This document shows, one piece after another, positions 1 through 11,619 of a DNA stretch of 64,000 bases (the stretch's first letter is position 1; every line of letters starts with the position of its first letter). Both the position numbers and the translations under genes were made by a program. The stretch is from Cladocopium goreaui (taxonomy: Eukaryota; Sar; Dinophyceae; Suessiales; Symbiodiniaceae). The DNA lies in contig CAMXCT020006575.1 of the NCBI GenBank assembly GCA_947184155.2, forward strand, positions 124,001 through 188,000, given 5' to 3'. A model generated the notes under the pieces. The model was not told where the DNA came from and searched no databases. It was given only the letters and a program-made list of their open reading frames with translations.

Positions 1-3000
1 GCCTGGCCTATCTGTGTCCACAACCAATGCAAATCATCACGCATCAAAGATACCCATTCAGTATCCTCTTGAAGGAGTCCCCAGTGCGCATGGTTTTTAC
101 AATTGTGGATGGTACCAAAATACCGCAGTCTTGTTCTACGGAGCAGCTCAGTCGGGTCAGGCATTTCAGTAGCAACCAAAACATCAAGGTCTGTCAGGTG
201 GGCATCATGGGACGCACCCAAGAGCCTGCGATAAAGCTTCATGATACCCTTGTGAATCTGGCTGCGCATTTGTTGAGATTTGAAGGTCCAACTCTCTAAA
301 CCATACAGAAATTTACTCAGGACAAGCGTATTGAAAATGTCACATCGGATTTTCCAGTCAACATTTTTGTTTCTATATAGAACACGACGATGCTGTTGGA
401 AAGCCTGATTTGCAATCGCAAGTCTGCGTTTAATTTCTTGCTTGGTAATGTCTCTGTGATGGATTAAGCCCCCGAGATGAAGGTATCTAGGGACAACCGA
501 AATTTCAAAAGTTTGACGTTCACAAACAATTGGCACGCAAGCTTTATCACTGAAATACTTTCGTCTGAAATCCCGTGATTGAGGGCCTTTGAAGGTGAAC
601 ATAACTTCAGTTTTTCCTTTTTTGAGATTCGGTTCCATTTGAAAATCCAAACAAGAATCAAGTAAATAACTGATGGCAATTTGTGTCTTTGAAATGAGCT
701 CTGCATTGGTGGGTGCAGTGATCAGGACGCTCAGATCGTCCATCCACGTAGGACCGAGTAGCGGTATCCTCGGTGCTGCCGCATGATCAGGAAATGAAAA
801 AGGAGTCGGATACTCAATGTCAGGGATGTATTCGAGGATTCCTTGTGCCACCAGGCGTTTTTCCAATTTTTGCAATAGCTTGGCCCACGGCAGGCCGAAC
901 ACTACGTCCGCAAAACTGTCTCCTGGCCTCGAACCGATTTCAGTTCGGACGATGTCTGTCTGTTGACCGAGTTTAAACCAAGTGTCCGTGTGAATGGCCT
1001 GCAACATTCTTTGGACGTGTCTTGGCGCCTTAGCTTCCGCAAGTGCTGATGGTTCTTGAAGCAATCGGCATAAATCTTGGAAAGCATCGGACTCGAGACC
1101 AAGCTTGTGGCACATCAGGCTGATACAATGATCGGAACAAGTTCCACCAACAGCTAATGGCCTCAGTGTCCTATAAAAGGCTTCAGTCAAGTCGAGAAAG
1201 ACAACTGCCGTGGGTCTGTTTTCCTGTTGTTTCCATCTAAGGAGTGACCGATGTGTCTGGCAATCACGGACATCGCCTCTTCGTTTCCATGCAATTGCTA
1301 ATTGGCCACCTTTATGCTCATGAGCCTCTTGTCCATAGACTGCCGCTTTGAGCAAAAGAGGGTAACAAATCTTTGCAAGTTGTGCCGGACAGAAATGGCA
1401 AAGTTCCGGTGGCACTTCATCCATTCCGATGGCTTTACCAACAGGCACACGTCTGAATGCTGCTTCCAATTCACACAATGTGGGCATTTCTTGAACTTGC
1501 AAGTGAATGTCAACCTCCTTCAAGAACCCCTGCAGGTTATCAATCCACAGGTCTCTGGCCTCACTGTGGGTCATTCTTTGTCCACCTTCTATGGCTTGGA
1601 AGAACTCAATCCATCTGTTTTGCGCAGCAAGAGGAGTAGCGCAAATGGTTCCATCGCTTTGTCTTACGATAGGGAGACTCGCTTGCTTCTGCTTCTTGGG
1701 ATTCGTGGAACCGATGAAAGGCTTTAACACATGCAAAAGAGCTCCTGCCGACGCTTGTGAGCCAGAGTCAGCGATGACAGCTTGAAGCGCATTCGTTTTG
1801 AGCTTTTGCAAGCGTTGCTTGAGCTGTTTTGAGCATCTCCAGTATTCACAGGAAAGCTTCAACGTTCCACATAGAACTGTAGTTTCATGATGGACAAAAG
1901 GTGTCACATCTTGATTTGTTCCTCTCCAGATCTGGAAGAGTTTGCTGAGCAAGTCAAATCTACTCTGTCTTTTGGCATGTTGTAGTCTCTTACGCAGCCC
2001 AAGCTTGGTGGCACGCAATTGCCACGTTTGGTCATCAATGAAAGATTTCTTGGGTTGTGTTTTAATGAGTGGACATGCCTCTTGAAGTGCACTGTGAAAG
2101 GATGTGTTCATTTTCTGCACCTGGGTCTCAATGTCACACATCCATTCTTCGGCAGTGAAGTTGCTAAAATCGAGTTTATCCCAACAATGTTGAATCTTGC
2201 TACGGTCGTGATTCAATCTCTTAGGCGCTCGATGTGAAGCAGAAATGGTCTCAGTCCATGTCAACTGAATAGCCGTCGCTGTGTGATCTGAAGAGACATG
2301 TCCAGTGTCGAGCGTGGACACAATGCCCGACCAAGTGCATCGGGGCAGCATTTCTTGTGGGATGGTAACATAATCAATACGATGTTCATTGAGGCCATCC
2401 GGTGTGGTCCAGGTGTGCTGCGATCCTTCATGGATTGTGCTGGTGCACGGCAGACAATGTCCCAGGCTGTCCAAAAACTCAATGAGAAAAGGCGTGTTGC
2501 TCGATGTCTGATCATCATGATTGAAGACAATGGGTGGCTGCATCGGACCAGTCTTTGCATTCGCATCCATCAGGATATACAAGGGATGTCCATCACAGAA
2601 GCAGTGGAGAATATTTCCAGTCTCCTCCCACCAAAGTCTGCGTTCTTGCAAGGGTCTCCCACTTTGTGGTCCATGGAGCACGGCCACAAAACAGTTCATG
2701 TTGCAACAAACGATCCTTGCAAGAATTCTTCGTGGATCATGATGCACAAGTTGGACGTCTGAGCGTTTGATACATCGTTTGTCACGGGTCCCAGTTGTAA
2801 TTGGTTGTGTCAAGGAGACCCACAATTCAACTCCAAGCTGACCATTCTGCGATCCTCCTGCAATACGCAATACTCCATCCACAGTGCTCAAGCCAGGTGA
2901 ACTTCTAGCTTCTTGGATGCCAATGAGATGGATTGCATGGGACTGCATTTGCTGACGCAGGTAGGATAGCTTTCCACTAAAGCCATCTGGTGACAAGTAC

Positions 3001-6000
3001 AGCGAACCAACATTAAGGGATGCCAGGCACAGTTGAAAGGTTCTATCATGTGGATGCATCTCAACTTTGTTGGTGGGAGCAACATCGGCTTGTCTTCTAG
3101 GCAAGCTGGGAGGGCAAATGTTGAAACCATGCTGCGTGAACTGTGGAAGGCCAGCCTTGGTGTCCAAGATCATCCATAGATACGGCAGGACTGGGCCGAT
3201 TGCATGAAGGTCGATCTGTTGCCTCCTCAGATGATGCCCTTTCATTGCTTCACTCTTTGCCAGATTGTCTGCTAGTTCATTCCAAATGTCACCCGCATGT
3301 CCTTTAACATGTGCAACTACAAGGTCATCTTTTTCCATGCCTGCATCAAGGGCCTGATAGATACCTCGCAACATGTCAATCGTGGCATGCGGAATACTAA
3401 AACCAGCACGTCCAGTCGCCTGATCAGCAGTGGTGTTGGAGTCAGTTCTGAAAAATGTGGGGACAGTAGAATTCAAAGCAAGGCGCCACAACCCTGCAAA
3501 GATCATTGCTTCACGTTCAGCATATTCAGCTCCGATCTGGTTGGTGCCTGTAAAGGCGGTGCTGTCCTGTTCATACATGATCTGTTGCGCATGCCATCCA
3601 AGGAATGTCAGTGAACCCGATCGGCCTGTCTTTGGGTACATTTCTCCAAGGACAACAAAAGACCATGCATCAGGTAAGTCAGTTTCAGCAACATATAAGG
3701 GAGCTTTGCGCCGGTTGTGAGCTTTAGATGATCCGTCAGTGTAGATAACCAAACGGTCAAAATTCCTGGGGTCGAAAACTTGCCCTTCTGTGCTGACTAG
3801 CTGATCAATACCCAGTTTGACAAAGTCTGGTAACTCCAAATGGCTATACCAAGGACAGAGTACATCGTCCGCTGAGTGAAAAAAGGATCGAATGGTCTCA
3901 AAATCAAGTCCAATGTCCAAACATGATGAGGGTCTGTCTGGACTAATGTTTTGGAAGTCAATCATGGACACAGGCGAGCGCTGTTGCTGTGGTTCTGGCC
4001 AGGGCGTACGCACGGCTGGTGTAACCTGTTTGGACTCCAATTCAGGTATGTTGTTGTGATACTGGACAATGATAAGATTCCATCTCTTGGTGTTGATGTG
4101 AACAATGACAGCTCTCAGGAAACCCTGGGCATGTAAGTAACGCATGTGATCGATTTCAGAAAGTGGATCATGCGATGAGTGCATCAAAATCTCTCCTTCA
4201 TCCGTGTCATGAGTCGGATAAAAAATGTAATGATGCATTTTCTTCTCTGGGTTCCAATTGGTAGGAACAGTGACAAACTTGCCCGTTCCTTCTAATTGAT
4301 AAACATGACGAGAATGTCCCATGAAGGCAAGTTCCTGTTCAACCTCATGTTCAGAACATCCATCTCTAAGAAAAACCGTGTCTGGCAGTTGCGGAAGAAA
4401 ATCCATGTGGAGGAGTCCAAAGGGGATCGTTTCAGTCTCAAGCTGTTGGACCTCCAGCAAGTCTTCAAGGATCAAAACCGACACTGCAGGCTTGGCAGTT
4501 TGTAAGAGGGCATTGTGATCCATTTCGAGGTCTTGGAGTCTGACAACTTGCCTGTTGATTTGGACAGTGATAGCATGTCCTGAACGACCCGGCCACCGAG
4601 TTCCTTCCACAAGTTCATGCCCATCAATCCAAAATCGACTATGCAAGACCGGGTCTAGCCTGCCATCAATGAGCTCATAACCACAATGGCTGATTACTTG
4701 CTCAACACGGATGTGTTCATCGGTGGTGACAACAAGTCTGCGCATGTTTTGTTCTCTGTGGCTAATGAAACTGTCAAAGACCGTGACAAGACTAGACACC
4801 CATGTATCTGCCGGTGACTGAATGATAATGATGTGCCCAATGATACCTGGCTCCAGATTGGGTGGCTGCATTGTGACAAGGTGCAATTCCTGTGTGGATT
4901 GTGGGTCAATGACTTCATTCCAAGCCGCTTTCAGCTTGGTTTCCCATGCATCAAAATCATTGGTCAACGTCACAACTCGTCCCGCAATGCAATTCGGATA
5001 TAAAAGGCGATGATCCACAAACCATGTCATGAAAGTGGCAGCTGGTGAGTCAGGATCCCACAAATAGGCAACAGTAGCCCACAAGGATGTCAAATCTTGA
5101 AGAAATTCACTCTGCTCCGCATGTGCAACTCTACCCGGTTGGAAGGGTTGAGCGGCTGCGTTGAGTTGAAATACTAAGTCAAAATTCGAGCATTCAGTGT
5201 CATTGGGCGGCATGTCAATTGCCTGTCCGATGGGAGCTTGTTGCATTAGGTGTACCTGGTCAGGTTCCCATGTCTCATCATGTGGCACAAGAGGTAGCTG
5301 TCGGTCACCTCTGGAAATATGCACTCTAATGCTGAAACCCGACGTCACCTCAGTCGCAAGGACAATGTTGACTAGGTCGCGGAAATGCAAAACCGTGCAT
5401 TGATGATCATCGCAAATAGTGTTGAGCTCCAAGATGTCAATGACATCTTGTTTGCGGATATGTCTGCTCATGGCAAAAGCTCCTTGGGTGGAGCCATCCG
5501 TTTGTGTCTCTAAGTTCAAGGCTGTCAGGATACCAGCTGCACGTCCGATAGGTCTGCGTTGTTCAATCAGAAGATGGCAATTGAACGCTTGCCACCTTGA
5601 CTGTGGTGGTCTGGGCTTCACAACATGGATGGAAAACGGTATGCTCGGATCCAAAAGGTCACGCCAGAGGTACCGGCATTCTTCAATCCACATGACCCAG
5701 TTTTGGTCAAGGCGCAGCGTTCTTGGCACTCGGCAGGTGTCATGTCTCTCATGGTCAATGAACCATGTTTGGACGTAAATGTATGAATCACCATCGATCA
5801 CTTCTTGTGTGGCTTGCGCAGAAAATATAGATCCCAAGTCCCAAAACCATTGTTCCGATCCATCATGAAAAGGTCTGGGTCTTCGAGGAAGACGTGTTGT
5901 CTGGCGTCTTGACAGCATAGGCACATCAATGTCATCTTGTACTTCCGTGCCTTTGAGGCATTGGCCTCTACTCAGGTTGTTTTCAGGATTGATCAAAGAC

Positions 6001-8908
6001 AATTCGTTCGCACTTGTGGCTGCATTACCTTGTAGGAGGCTCACACTGTCATCACTTCTTTCGTTCACAGGATCAGTTTCAGGCCAAACCGTCACCTGTA
6101 TTCCCAGTCCTTGTCGAGTTTGAAAAACTTGATCATCAAAGAGTAGGACTGGGTGTTCCCAAACAATACGGTTGAGAGAATGCAACGCGTATAATGGGAC
6201 AGCTTCAGACACATGCTGTGCAGTGCAAGATTTCGGTAGTACAACTGCAAACCTAATGATAACATCAGGAGGCATCTCTCCTTTGAAATTCATGGAAAGC
6301 AGGACAGACCGGTCAGCTGATTGTCGTTGGGTGATGATGATATGTGCGATATGTTCTTCAATGTCAGATCTCTGTACATGTGGCTGCACAATGTCAAGGA
6401 AGATTGGTTGATCATCTTGGATCTGAAATCTCCACGGATGTAGGATATCTTCATACCATTCCGTTGGATCTCCACCCAAGATTGCAATCTTGGGTGTATT
6501 GCAAAGGCGTTGGGTTTGATGATCCACAAGCCAGGTGTATACAGAAACAATGAACTCCGCATCTGGATCGTGTGGACAAATGTTCTCATGATGTTGTACA
6601 ATTCGTTGTAAATCAATGATCCAATCCTCTGGTATGATATCTGAGCTTCCATGACTGGTAGCATTCAAATCAATGATGTCTTCGATGTTCGAAATGCGGG
6701 GAAGGTCATGTTGCATGAAGGAAATGGCATCAATGGCATCTTGATCATTTATCTCATGGTGATCCACATCCAAAGTGGGTGGGCAGGCCGCAATGGACTG
6801 ATGTGGAACTGATGGTTCAAGATTGCTTGATGGACCCTGCATGATGTCAAATGCAATTTGACCAGCATAATGGGGATCAAAAAGTTCAAAAGCATCATGG
6901 AAAACTTGCAAGGCACGACCAATATCCCAATTGCTTTCAGGCGGTGATGGTATAATGACTCTAATGTACATGCCATGCTCAATGCGTTTTGGATTCAAAT
7001 CTTGTTGAGGCCATAGTGCATTGTTGAGGAGCACGATGCAATCAAGCGGGTGCCAATCACAGTATCCAGCAGTATGCGTGAGAAGCAGGATGTGTCTGCG
7101 AACCAGATTTGGTACTGTGCGATGAACTTGACGCAAAACTGGTGGCGCACGCGGTACAGTGTCATGTCTGTGTGCCTGATGCATTTCAACATCAATCAAA
7201 ATAAGTTTCTCTGTGGAACCATCTGGTATGTCACTGACGTGTTGCAGAATAATTCCTTCTTCATTGATATGTTGATCCGGAGGTGCAACCTGAAGATGAT
7301 GGAAGGTTCTCAAATCATCAACTGGTATGTTGAAAATTCTTGCAACATCACTCAGGACATGGTCAATAGTGTCCCATCTAATTTTGACATGTCTTTGGCG
7401 GTGTCCAAGACGGTGAATATGTACACCGGATTGTTGATCTGCACTTGTCGCAAGGCTCTGCGATGGCATGTCCGAGTCGCCTTCAGGATCAAAGGGATCA
7501 TCATAGGATTCAGATCCTCCATGTGGTTCATTGTTTCCACTTTCTCCTGCAGGAACGGAGGATGATTCAGCTCTGCTGGCAACCGCAACAACGAAAGAAT
7601 CACCATCCTGTGTATTATGCACTGGTGCCATGGTGAATGGAATGCGATACCATCCATGCCGTATGGAACATTGATAAATCTGGCAACCAAAAAGATACTC
7701 AGCGCTTTGAACAATCTGGTAGCCACTGGTCTGTTCCGGTAGCGAGGCCGCAACTGCGTAAGCTGCTCTTGCTTCACGGTCATCTTTCTGTAGGATGGTC
7801 ACAAGTCCAGCACGTCTAGGCAGGTCAATGCCTTGCGAAATGATCAAATCAAGAAGAATCTCCTGATGAGCTTCTGTTCTCGGTGGGTTAGGCCGCACAA
7901 TGTCAAAAATGACTTGTTCCAATGGCAAGATCTTATCTCTCCAACTGTCAATGATGTCTTGAAACCACAATCTCCAATGACCATTGATTTCAATGATTCT
8001 GGAGTGGAAACACTGCTGCATATGGGTATGGTGAACAAACCAGGATCGAAGGAAGACACTGTCACGGATTCTTGGTCCTTCAACAACTCCCTCTGTTTGA
8101 AGTGCATCGAAAAGGTATTGAACAGATTCGGGCGCTTCATGTAGGAAATGGTTGGCATCTTCTGGATCCTCCCTGGCTTCTTCAGGGGGTTGATTTCGAT
8201 CTCTGGACCAAGTAGATGGCACATCGTGATATGCATCTGTGGTGCGCAGTGTATCGGGTGATATATCTTGTCCATGTTTGGATGACTTCTCTGCTTTGTT
8301 TGGTCTTTTTGACCATGGTTTGTCAAGCCAACTGGATAATTCATCATGCTGCATGAAACTGGAAGACATCATGATTTCATCTTCAATTCCAATTAACACG
8401 CAGACTCCAGAGTGAAAACGAACATTCCTACTGGAATTACCACGAGAGTTGGAGATGCTGGCTGATTCCGGAGCAACGCAACGGTTTCTCTTTTTGATGC
8501 AACTACGGAGCTCACCAAGCAAAACTTGCGGAGCTGCAACGTCAGGTGCAAAACTAGAAATCAAACTCATCGGCACGGTGTTAGGTTGATCATTCATACA
8601 TGCATCTTCATTGTGGTCACTTCGTAAATTTGCAATCACATCACAAAACTGTGCACTCAGGACATCCCATCGTGCAATCAAGGCAGAGAGGACCGCAGTG
8701 AATGGATTTTGATATTTTGGGCTTTGTTGGATCGAATGCTTCCAGTGCAGGAAACGATCATAATCAAAACTGGTAAGCCTTTCAGTGCATGCTGCATGCG
8801 GAAAAGTTGGTTCCCTTGTCAATTCCACATAGGCCTCAACACTTTGGGCTTGAAACTCGGCGTCATGCAAGCTATTGCAAAGAACTAACTGTGCACCGCC
8901 TGAGCTCA
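1..8908 (-). CDS. Retrotransposon ORF2: repeat region, RNase H, AP-type endonuclease, reverse transcriptase (C-terminus beyond window)
   Basis: The frame whose codons occupy plus-strand triplets starting at multiples of 3 has no stop from 10,001 to position 1. That is over 3,300 open codons, about 2,970 of them downstream of the ORF1 stop. Counting residue 1 at 8,909: residues 1-280 are unassigned; residues 281-1,366 hold four copies of a Trp-rich repeat; RNase H spans about 1,720-1,885; the endonuclease about 1,955-2,215; the RT about 2,490-2,730; then an RT connection/thumb-like region with a YGLESW motif. The start is unclear. The frame stays open through ORF1, and the first AUG after the ORF1 stop is at 8,597, so translation by frameshift or reinitiation is possible. 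The size is unusual for a LINE ORF2, which usually has 1,000-1,500 residues. Confidence 0.88.
640..1500 (-). other. Reverse transcriptase domain of ORF2
   Basis: Motifs in order are GKAIGMDEVPPEL (fingers), AVVFLDLTEAFY (motif A, Asp codon at 1191-1193), SRPGDSFADVVFG (motif B) and TWMDDLSV (motif C, Asp pair at 735-740). Motif C uses W-M-D-D where most RTs have [FY]-x-D-D. A connection region with a YGLESW motif follows toward the window edge. All three catalytic Asp residues are present, so the enzyme may be active. Confidence 0.9.
2250..3060 (-). other. AP-type (exo/endo/phosphatase) endonuclease domain of ORF2
   Basis: The endonuclease nicks target DNA to prime reverse transcription. In order I see LASLNVGS (metal-site Asn), LIGIQEAR (catalytic Glu codon at 2910-2912), YILMDANA (D-x-N), HRIDYV, and VSSDHTA (final Asp-His pair). 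This is the complete signature of the apurinic-endonuclease-like LINE endonuclease family, at normal length of about 250 residues. Confidence 0.88.
3240..3760 (-). other. RNase H domain of ORF2
   Basis: An RNase HI-type domain would degrade the RNA strand of the RNA-DNA hybrid during reverse transcription. Visible motifs are IYTDGS (first Asp codon at 3735-3737), EYAEREA (Glu), FRTDSN (Asp at 3441-3443), and HVKGHAGDIWNELADNLA with the His region and final Asp at 3267-3269. The catalytic set looks complete. It lies N-terminal to the endonuclease, whereas RNase H in I/R1-type LINEs normally follows the RT. Confidence 0.85.
4812..8069 (-). other. Four-copy Trp-rich repeat in the N-terminal half of ORF2 (unknown domain)
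   Basis: Four divergent copies of a roughly 79-residue unit lie at 7833-8069, 6321-6557, 5553-5789 and 4812-5048. Each begins with a W-[FL]-[VI]-[HD]-H box (WFVHH, WLVDH, WFIDH, WFVDH). Then come a Cys about 7-9 residues later, two or three spaced Trp residues, a V-x-P or Q-P-P box, and a hydrophobic stretch ending in Gln. Weaker similarity seems to continue about 80 residues past each core. Copies 2-4 are spaced about 250 residues apart; copies 1 and 2 are about 500 apart. I do not recognise the fold or a function. It could be a nucleic-acid or protein binding module of this retroelement lineage. Confidence 0.7.
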
Positions 8909-10068
8909 CTGTTTGGGTGTAGATGATGGCAAAGCATCTTGCCCACCACCTGCAAATGGTTCCATTGCACGGGGTCGTTTCTTGTTCTTGTCGGTATTGT
9001 CTACACTGTCGTCTTCGATCCCCTGCGCTTGTCCTGTATTCACTCCTTTCGCTTCCATGCCAAGGGAGGCGGCACAACTCTGCAGAACATTCTGGAGGTG
9101 TTGTTGTGCTGTCTCTGCATCTTGGTCGTCGTCCAGTGTCAGATCTTCCGACTCGGCACTGATGGGAGTGATCGGTGGCATTGAGGCCAATGTCGCTGTG
9201 GTGGCTTTTGCCGAAAGTGTCTGAATCGCACTCCGTGCAAATTCTATGTCCGCTCTGGCTTTGGCCGCCACTTCCTGGAAGGAAGCCTGTTGCTGTCTGT
9301 ACTCGTGCAATTGGGTTTCCCATGTTTTCGCAGCATCCGTGATATGCTTGGTCCAGCGTACACGGTGAGCTCTCCTGGCCTCTAATGTCTCCGTGAGGAC
9401 TTTTTGGGCTTTGCCCAAAGATTTCGTTGCAGTGTGCAAATTTTTTGTTGTTGCCTTTGAGTTCTCTTTTTCTAATCTTTCCACATCCTTCTCCATCTTC
9501 TCGATGAGCTCCTTTGTCTCTGATGGTGCAGTGGAATTGTCTGGATATGCATTCTTCAATGCCTGTATCACTTCTCGTTTCTGTGCAACTGTCTCTATGA
9601 TCTGCTGTGTCGTTGGTGATGTCCCCGATGGCAGCAGGGTAGACACTGCAGTGTCTTGGGTAGGCCATGGCGGAAGTTGCGAAGCAAGTGGGCTGAAAGG
9701 GGATGAGCTCAGTGGAGTGGTTCCGCTCGTTCCCTTGCTTTCTTTTCCACCCTTGACCTTTTTCTTCCCCTTGCCCTTGCCACGTTTGCCCATAGTGGCA
9801 TGGGTTTGGGATTTGGCACTGTGACTGCTGTGAGTGCTCGATCTCGAATGGGATCTCGATGGTTGGTTGTCCCATTGCCATGAGGGATGCCGCTCTTCCC
9901 AAAATTGGGGCCAGTCCTCCCAACCATGGTCTTCGTTCTTTGTCTTGGTTCGGTATGGTGCTTTGACCCGCTGCTCCAATGCGCATAGCAAATCGCGCAT
10001 TTTAATGCAGTCTTTTTGTTGATTCGTTGGCAATGGTTGCACTTCCAAGGCCAAATTTCGTCTGACAT
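8906..10068 (-). CDS. Retrotransposon ORF1: RanBP2-like zinc finger, basic Ser-rich linker, coiled coil (apparent frame switch)
   Basis: ORF1 proteins of LINEs bind element RNA. The probable start is the Met at 10,066-10,068, followed by W-x-C-x2-C-x3-N-x6-C-x2-C, a RanBP2-type zinc finger. The natural continuation (PSWQWDNQPSRSHSRSS, a KGKGKKK tract, a Pro/Ser linker, then about 120 charged helical residues and an acidic tail ending at 8,906) is in the next frame. A switch equivalent to -1 is therefore needed at about 9,950-9,980. It could be a mutation, an assembly indel or a programmed shift. The alternative start at 10,318 adds a hydrophobic stretch and would lose the zinc finger, so I do not favour it. 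Confidence 0.7.
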
Positions 10069-10318
10069 GATGATTTGTTTCTGGATACGATTGATCAAAT
10101 GTTTGTCCCTGGAATGGTGAGCCGCAAGAGTGTGCAGCAGTCTCCGCAAAGCAGGTGGTGTCAAATGAATGAAACCCTTGCAATGTAAGAACCACGTTCT
10201 TCGTGCCGCTGCCCTTTGTCTGCGCTGTCTTCTGCGCAATGTGCCAGTCTGGAACAGAGTCGTTGATCAAATCGAAAATCACAATCAAAAGCAAAAATGC
10301 CAAAATAAATGAACACAT

Positions 10319-10865
10319 AAATTGTCCAATGTAGTGCGTAGTTCAATACCAAAGCACCAGGGCGAAAACCAGTTGAGTGCAATGAATGTATCGCCAGCAG
10401 AACAAAGGTGGAAAATATAAAAAGTAGCTAGTACCAGGGTAAGAACCAGTTCAGTACTAAATATTGTCACCCGAAATGTAAATAATCCGGTGTGGGCCAC
10501 CGCAGAGCCAGAAATAGAGCACAGGTTCTGGAAAATTGAAACCAATGAGCCGCAAATCTGTTCAATGCAAGGTGGAAGATGACGGTTGTAGGCCACCGCA
10601 GAGCCAGGAAATGCAATACAAAACCAATGTGAGACCAGTAAACCAGGAAAAACACCAGTGAAGGTCAAGACAGATAATGTATAGTTCCACGATCAGAGTT
10701 TTTAGGATGACCCCAAACCTAGAAAAGGCCAGCGATGCAGAAAGAAGTCCTTGGCGAAGAAATCGATCAGCAGATAGTATGGCCCGCGGGTAAACCACCC
10801 GCTAAGGATGCGCGGTTGACACAACGACAAGGGGGCAAGTCGGAGTTTGAACCGAGATCCTTAGG
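10319..10865 (-). other. Likely 5' leader of the retrotransposon with degenerate internal repeats
   Basis: No convincing coding sequence. A 17-bp direct repeat (GGCCACCGCAGAGCCAG) occurs at 10,495-10,511 and 10,591-10,607. A degenerate ACCAGGG-x-ACCAGTT module recurs near 10,360 and 10,433. Tandem leader repeats are common in LINE 5' UTRs and can act as internal promoters; that role is inference here. Confidence 0.4.
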
Positions 10866-10907
10866 GTATATATATATATATAATATATATATAATATATA
10901 TATATGA
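10866..10907. repeat. (TA)n microsatellite
   Basis: About 40 bp of nearly pure alternating T and A, with two AA/TT phase breaks. Confidence 0.95.
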
Positions 10908-11515
10908 TGATCATTGATCATGTCGTTTTGAGCTTCAGACTTTGGGCTTAAAAGGAACTTGAGGAACCACCACCCCACAGTAGTCCTGGCTGCACAGGGG
11001 ATGGTCCGGCGGCTTGCGGGAGACTTTTGTGCTGCAAAGCATCGCAGTTTTGCCCATCGAGTGCCGAGGGATGCGGAGATTCGGGGAGAGCTGTCATGAC
11101 CGGCATTTTCGATAGCTGGCATAGCTGGCATAGCTGGCTAATAGCTGTCATGGGGGACCCAGGCTTTCTTGTTGATTCGAAGGGCCTGAATCTGGTGTGC
11201 GGTTCTTGGGGGATTGTTCGCGTAGACCAGAGAAGTTCGACGCACGGGTGATTGATTTTGTTTTTTTTTGGATGTTTTTGGAACATGGCTGTGGATAGCC
11301 CCTGTGGGGTTGTGGGAACAGTGCCAATTCAGCTTTTACTGTGCAGGTGGCGTGATGCAGTGGCACCCGTGCTGGCCAAAGCGTATCTCCAACTCGCTTT
11401 GCCGAAAAGTGAGATGATTCTCAGTGCAAAGCGTCGACCCGAATGGACAGGGAGCCTCAGGCGACAGATCTGGCGTTGACGAAGTGCTTCAACGTCACTT
11501 TTTTTTTTGGTGACT
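10908..11515. other. Gene-poor stretch
   Basis: No coding region I can support. There is a short tandem of the 9-mer CATAGCTGG near 11,110-11,140 and a T-rich run near 11,260. Confidence 0.5.
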
Positions 11516-11619
11516 TACCCTCTGGTAATTTAACATAGCTATTGAAAATGACCATTTATAGTGGATTTTCCCATTAAAAATGGTGATTTTCCATAGCTAT
11601 GTTAGTTTACCAGAGGGTA
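11516..11619 (+). mobile_element. MITE-like foldback element, copy 1
   Basis: A 104-bp element bounded by TACCCTCTGGTAA and its inverse TTACCAGAGGGTA. The arms continue imperfectly inward, so nearly the whole element can fold into a hairpin. A second copy lies in the opposite orientation at 47,195-47,300, about 36 kb away. It has no coding capacity. This fits a non-autonomous DNA transposon, but I could not establish the target-site duplication. Confidence 0.75.

Larger units (their letters stand above)
1..10730 (-). mobile_element. Giant non-LTR (LINE-type) retrotransposon, cut by the left window edge
   Basis: A minus-strand retroelement enters at about 10.7 kb and runs off the left edge. 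It carries ORF1 (RanBP2-like zinc finger, basic/Ser-rich linker, coiled coil) and an uninterrupted ORF2 with RNase H, AP-type endonuclease and reverse transcriptase domains. Catalytic residues visible in all three domains are intact, so this copy is recent or under constraint. The 3' end, tail and target-site duplication lie outside the window. The 5' boundary near 10.7 kb is a guess based on where repeat-rich leader sequence gives way to unrelated DNA. Confidence 0.88.

Noticed and set aside
1302-1727. Plus-strand 141-codon frame and similar plus-strand frames across 1-8.9 kb
   Set aside because: They are antisense to the intact ORF2 and show no domain.
8900-8960. Slippery heptamer for -1 frameshifting at the ORF1/ORF2 junction
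   Set aside because: The codons before the stop (ACA CCC AAA CAG) do not form X-XXY-YYZ in the zero frame. No other site stood out.
8906-10318. 470-codon protein with an N-terminal membrane anchor
   Set aside because: The hydrophobic start lies in presumed leader sequence and in a frame that misses the zinc finger. It is better explained as an upstream extension of the ORF1 body frame.
10780-10862. tRNA or tRNA-derived SINE promoter on the minus strand (GGTTCAAACTC resembles a B box)
   Set aside because: The flanking bases do not form a T-arm stem, and no matching A box or cloverleaf could be drawn.
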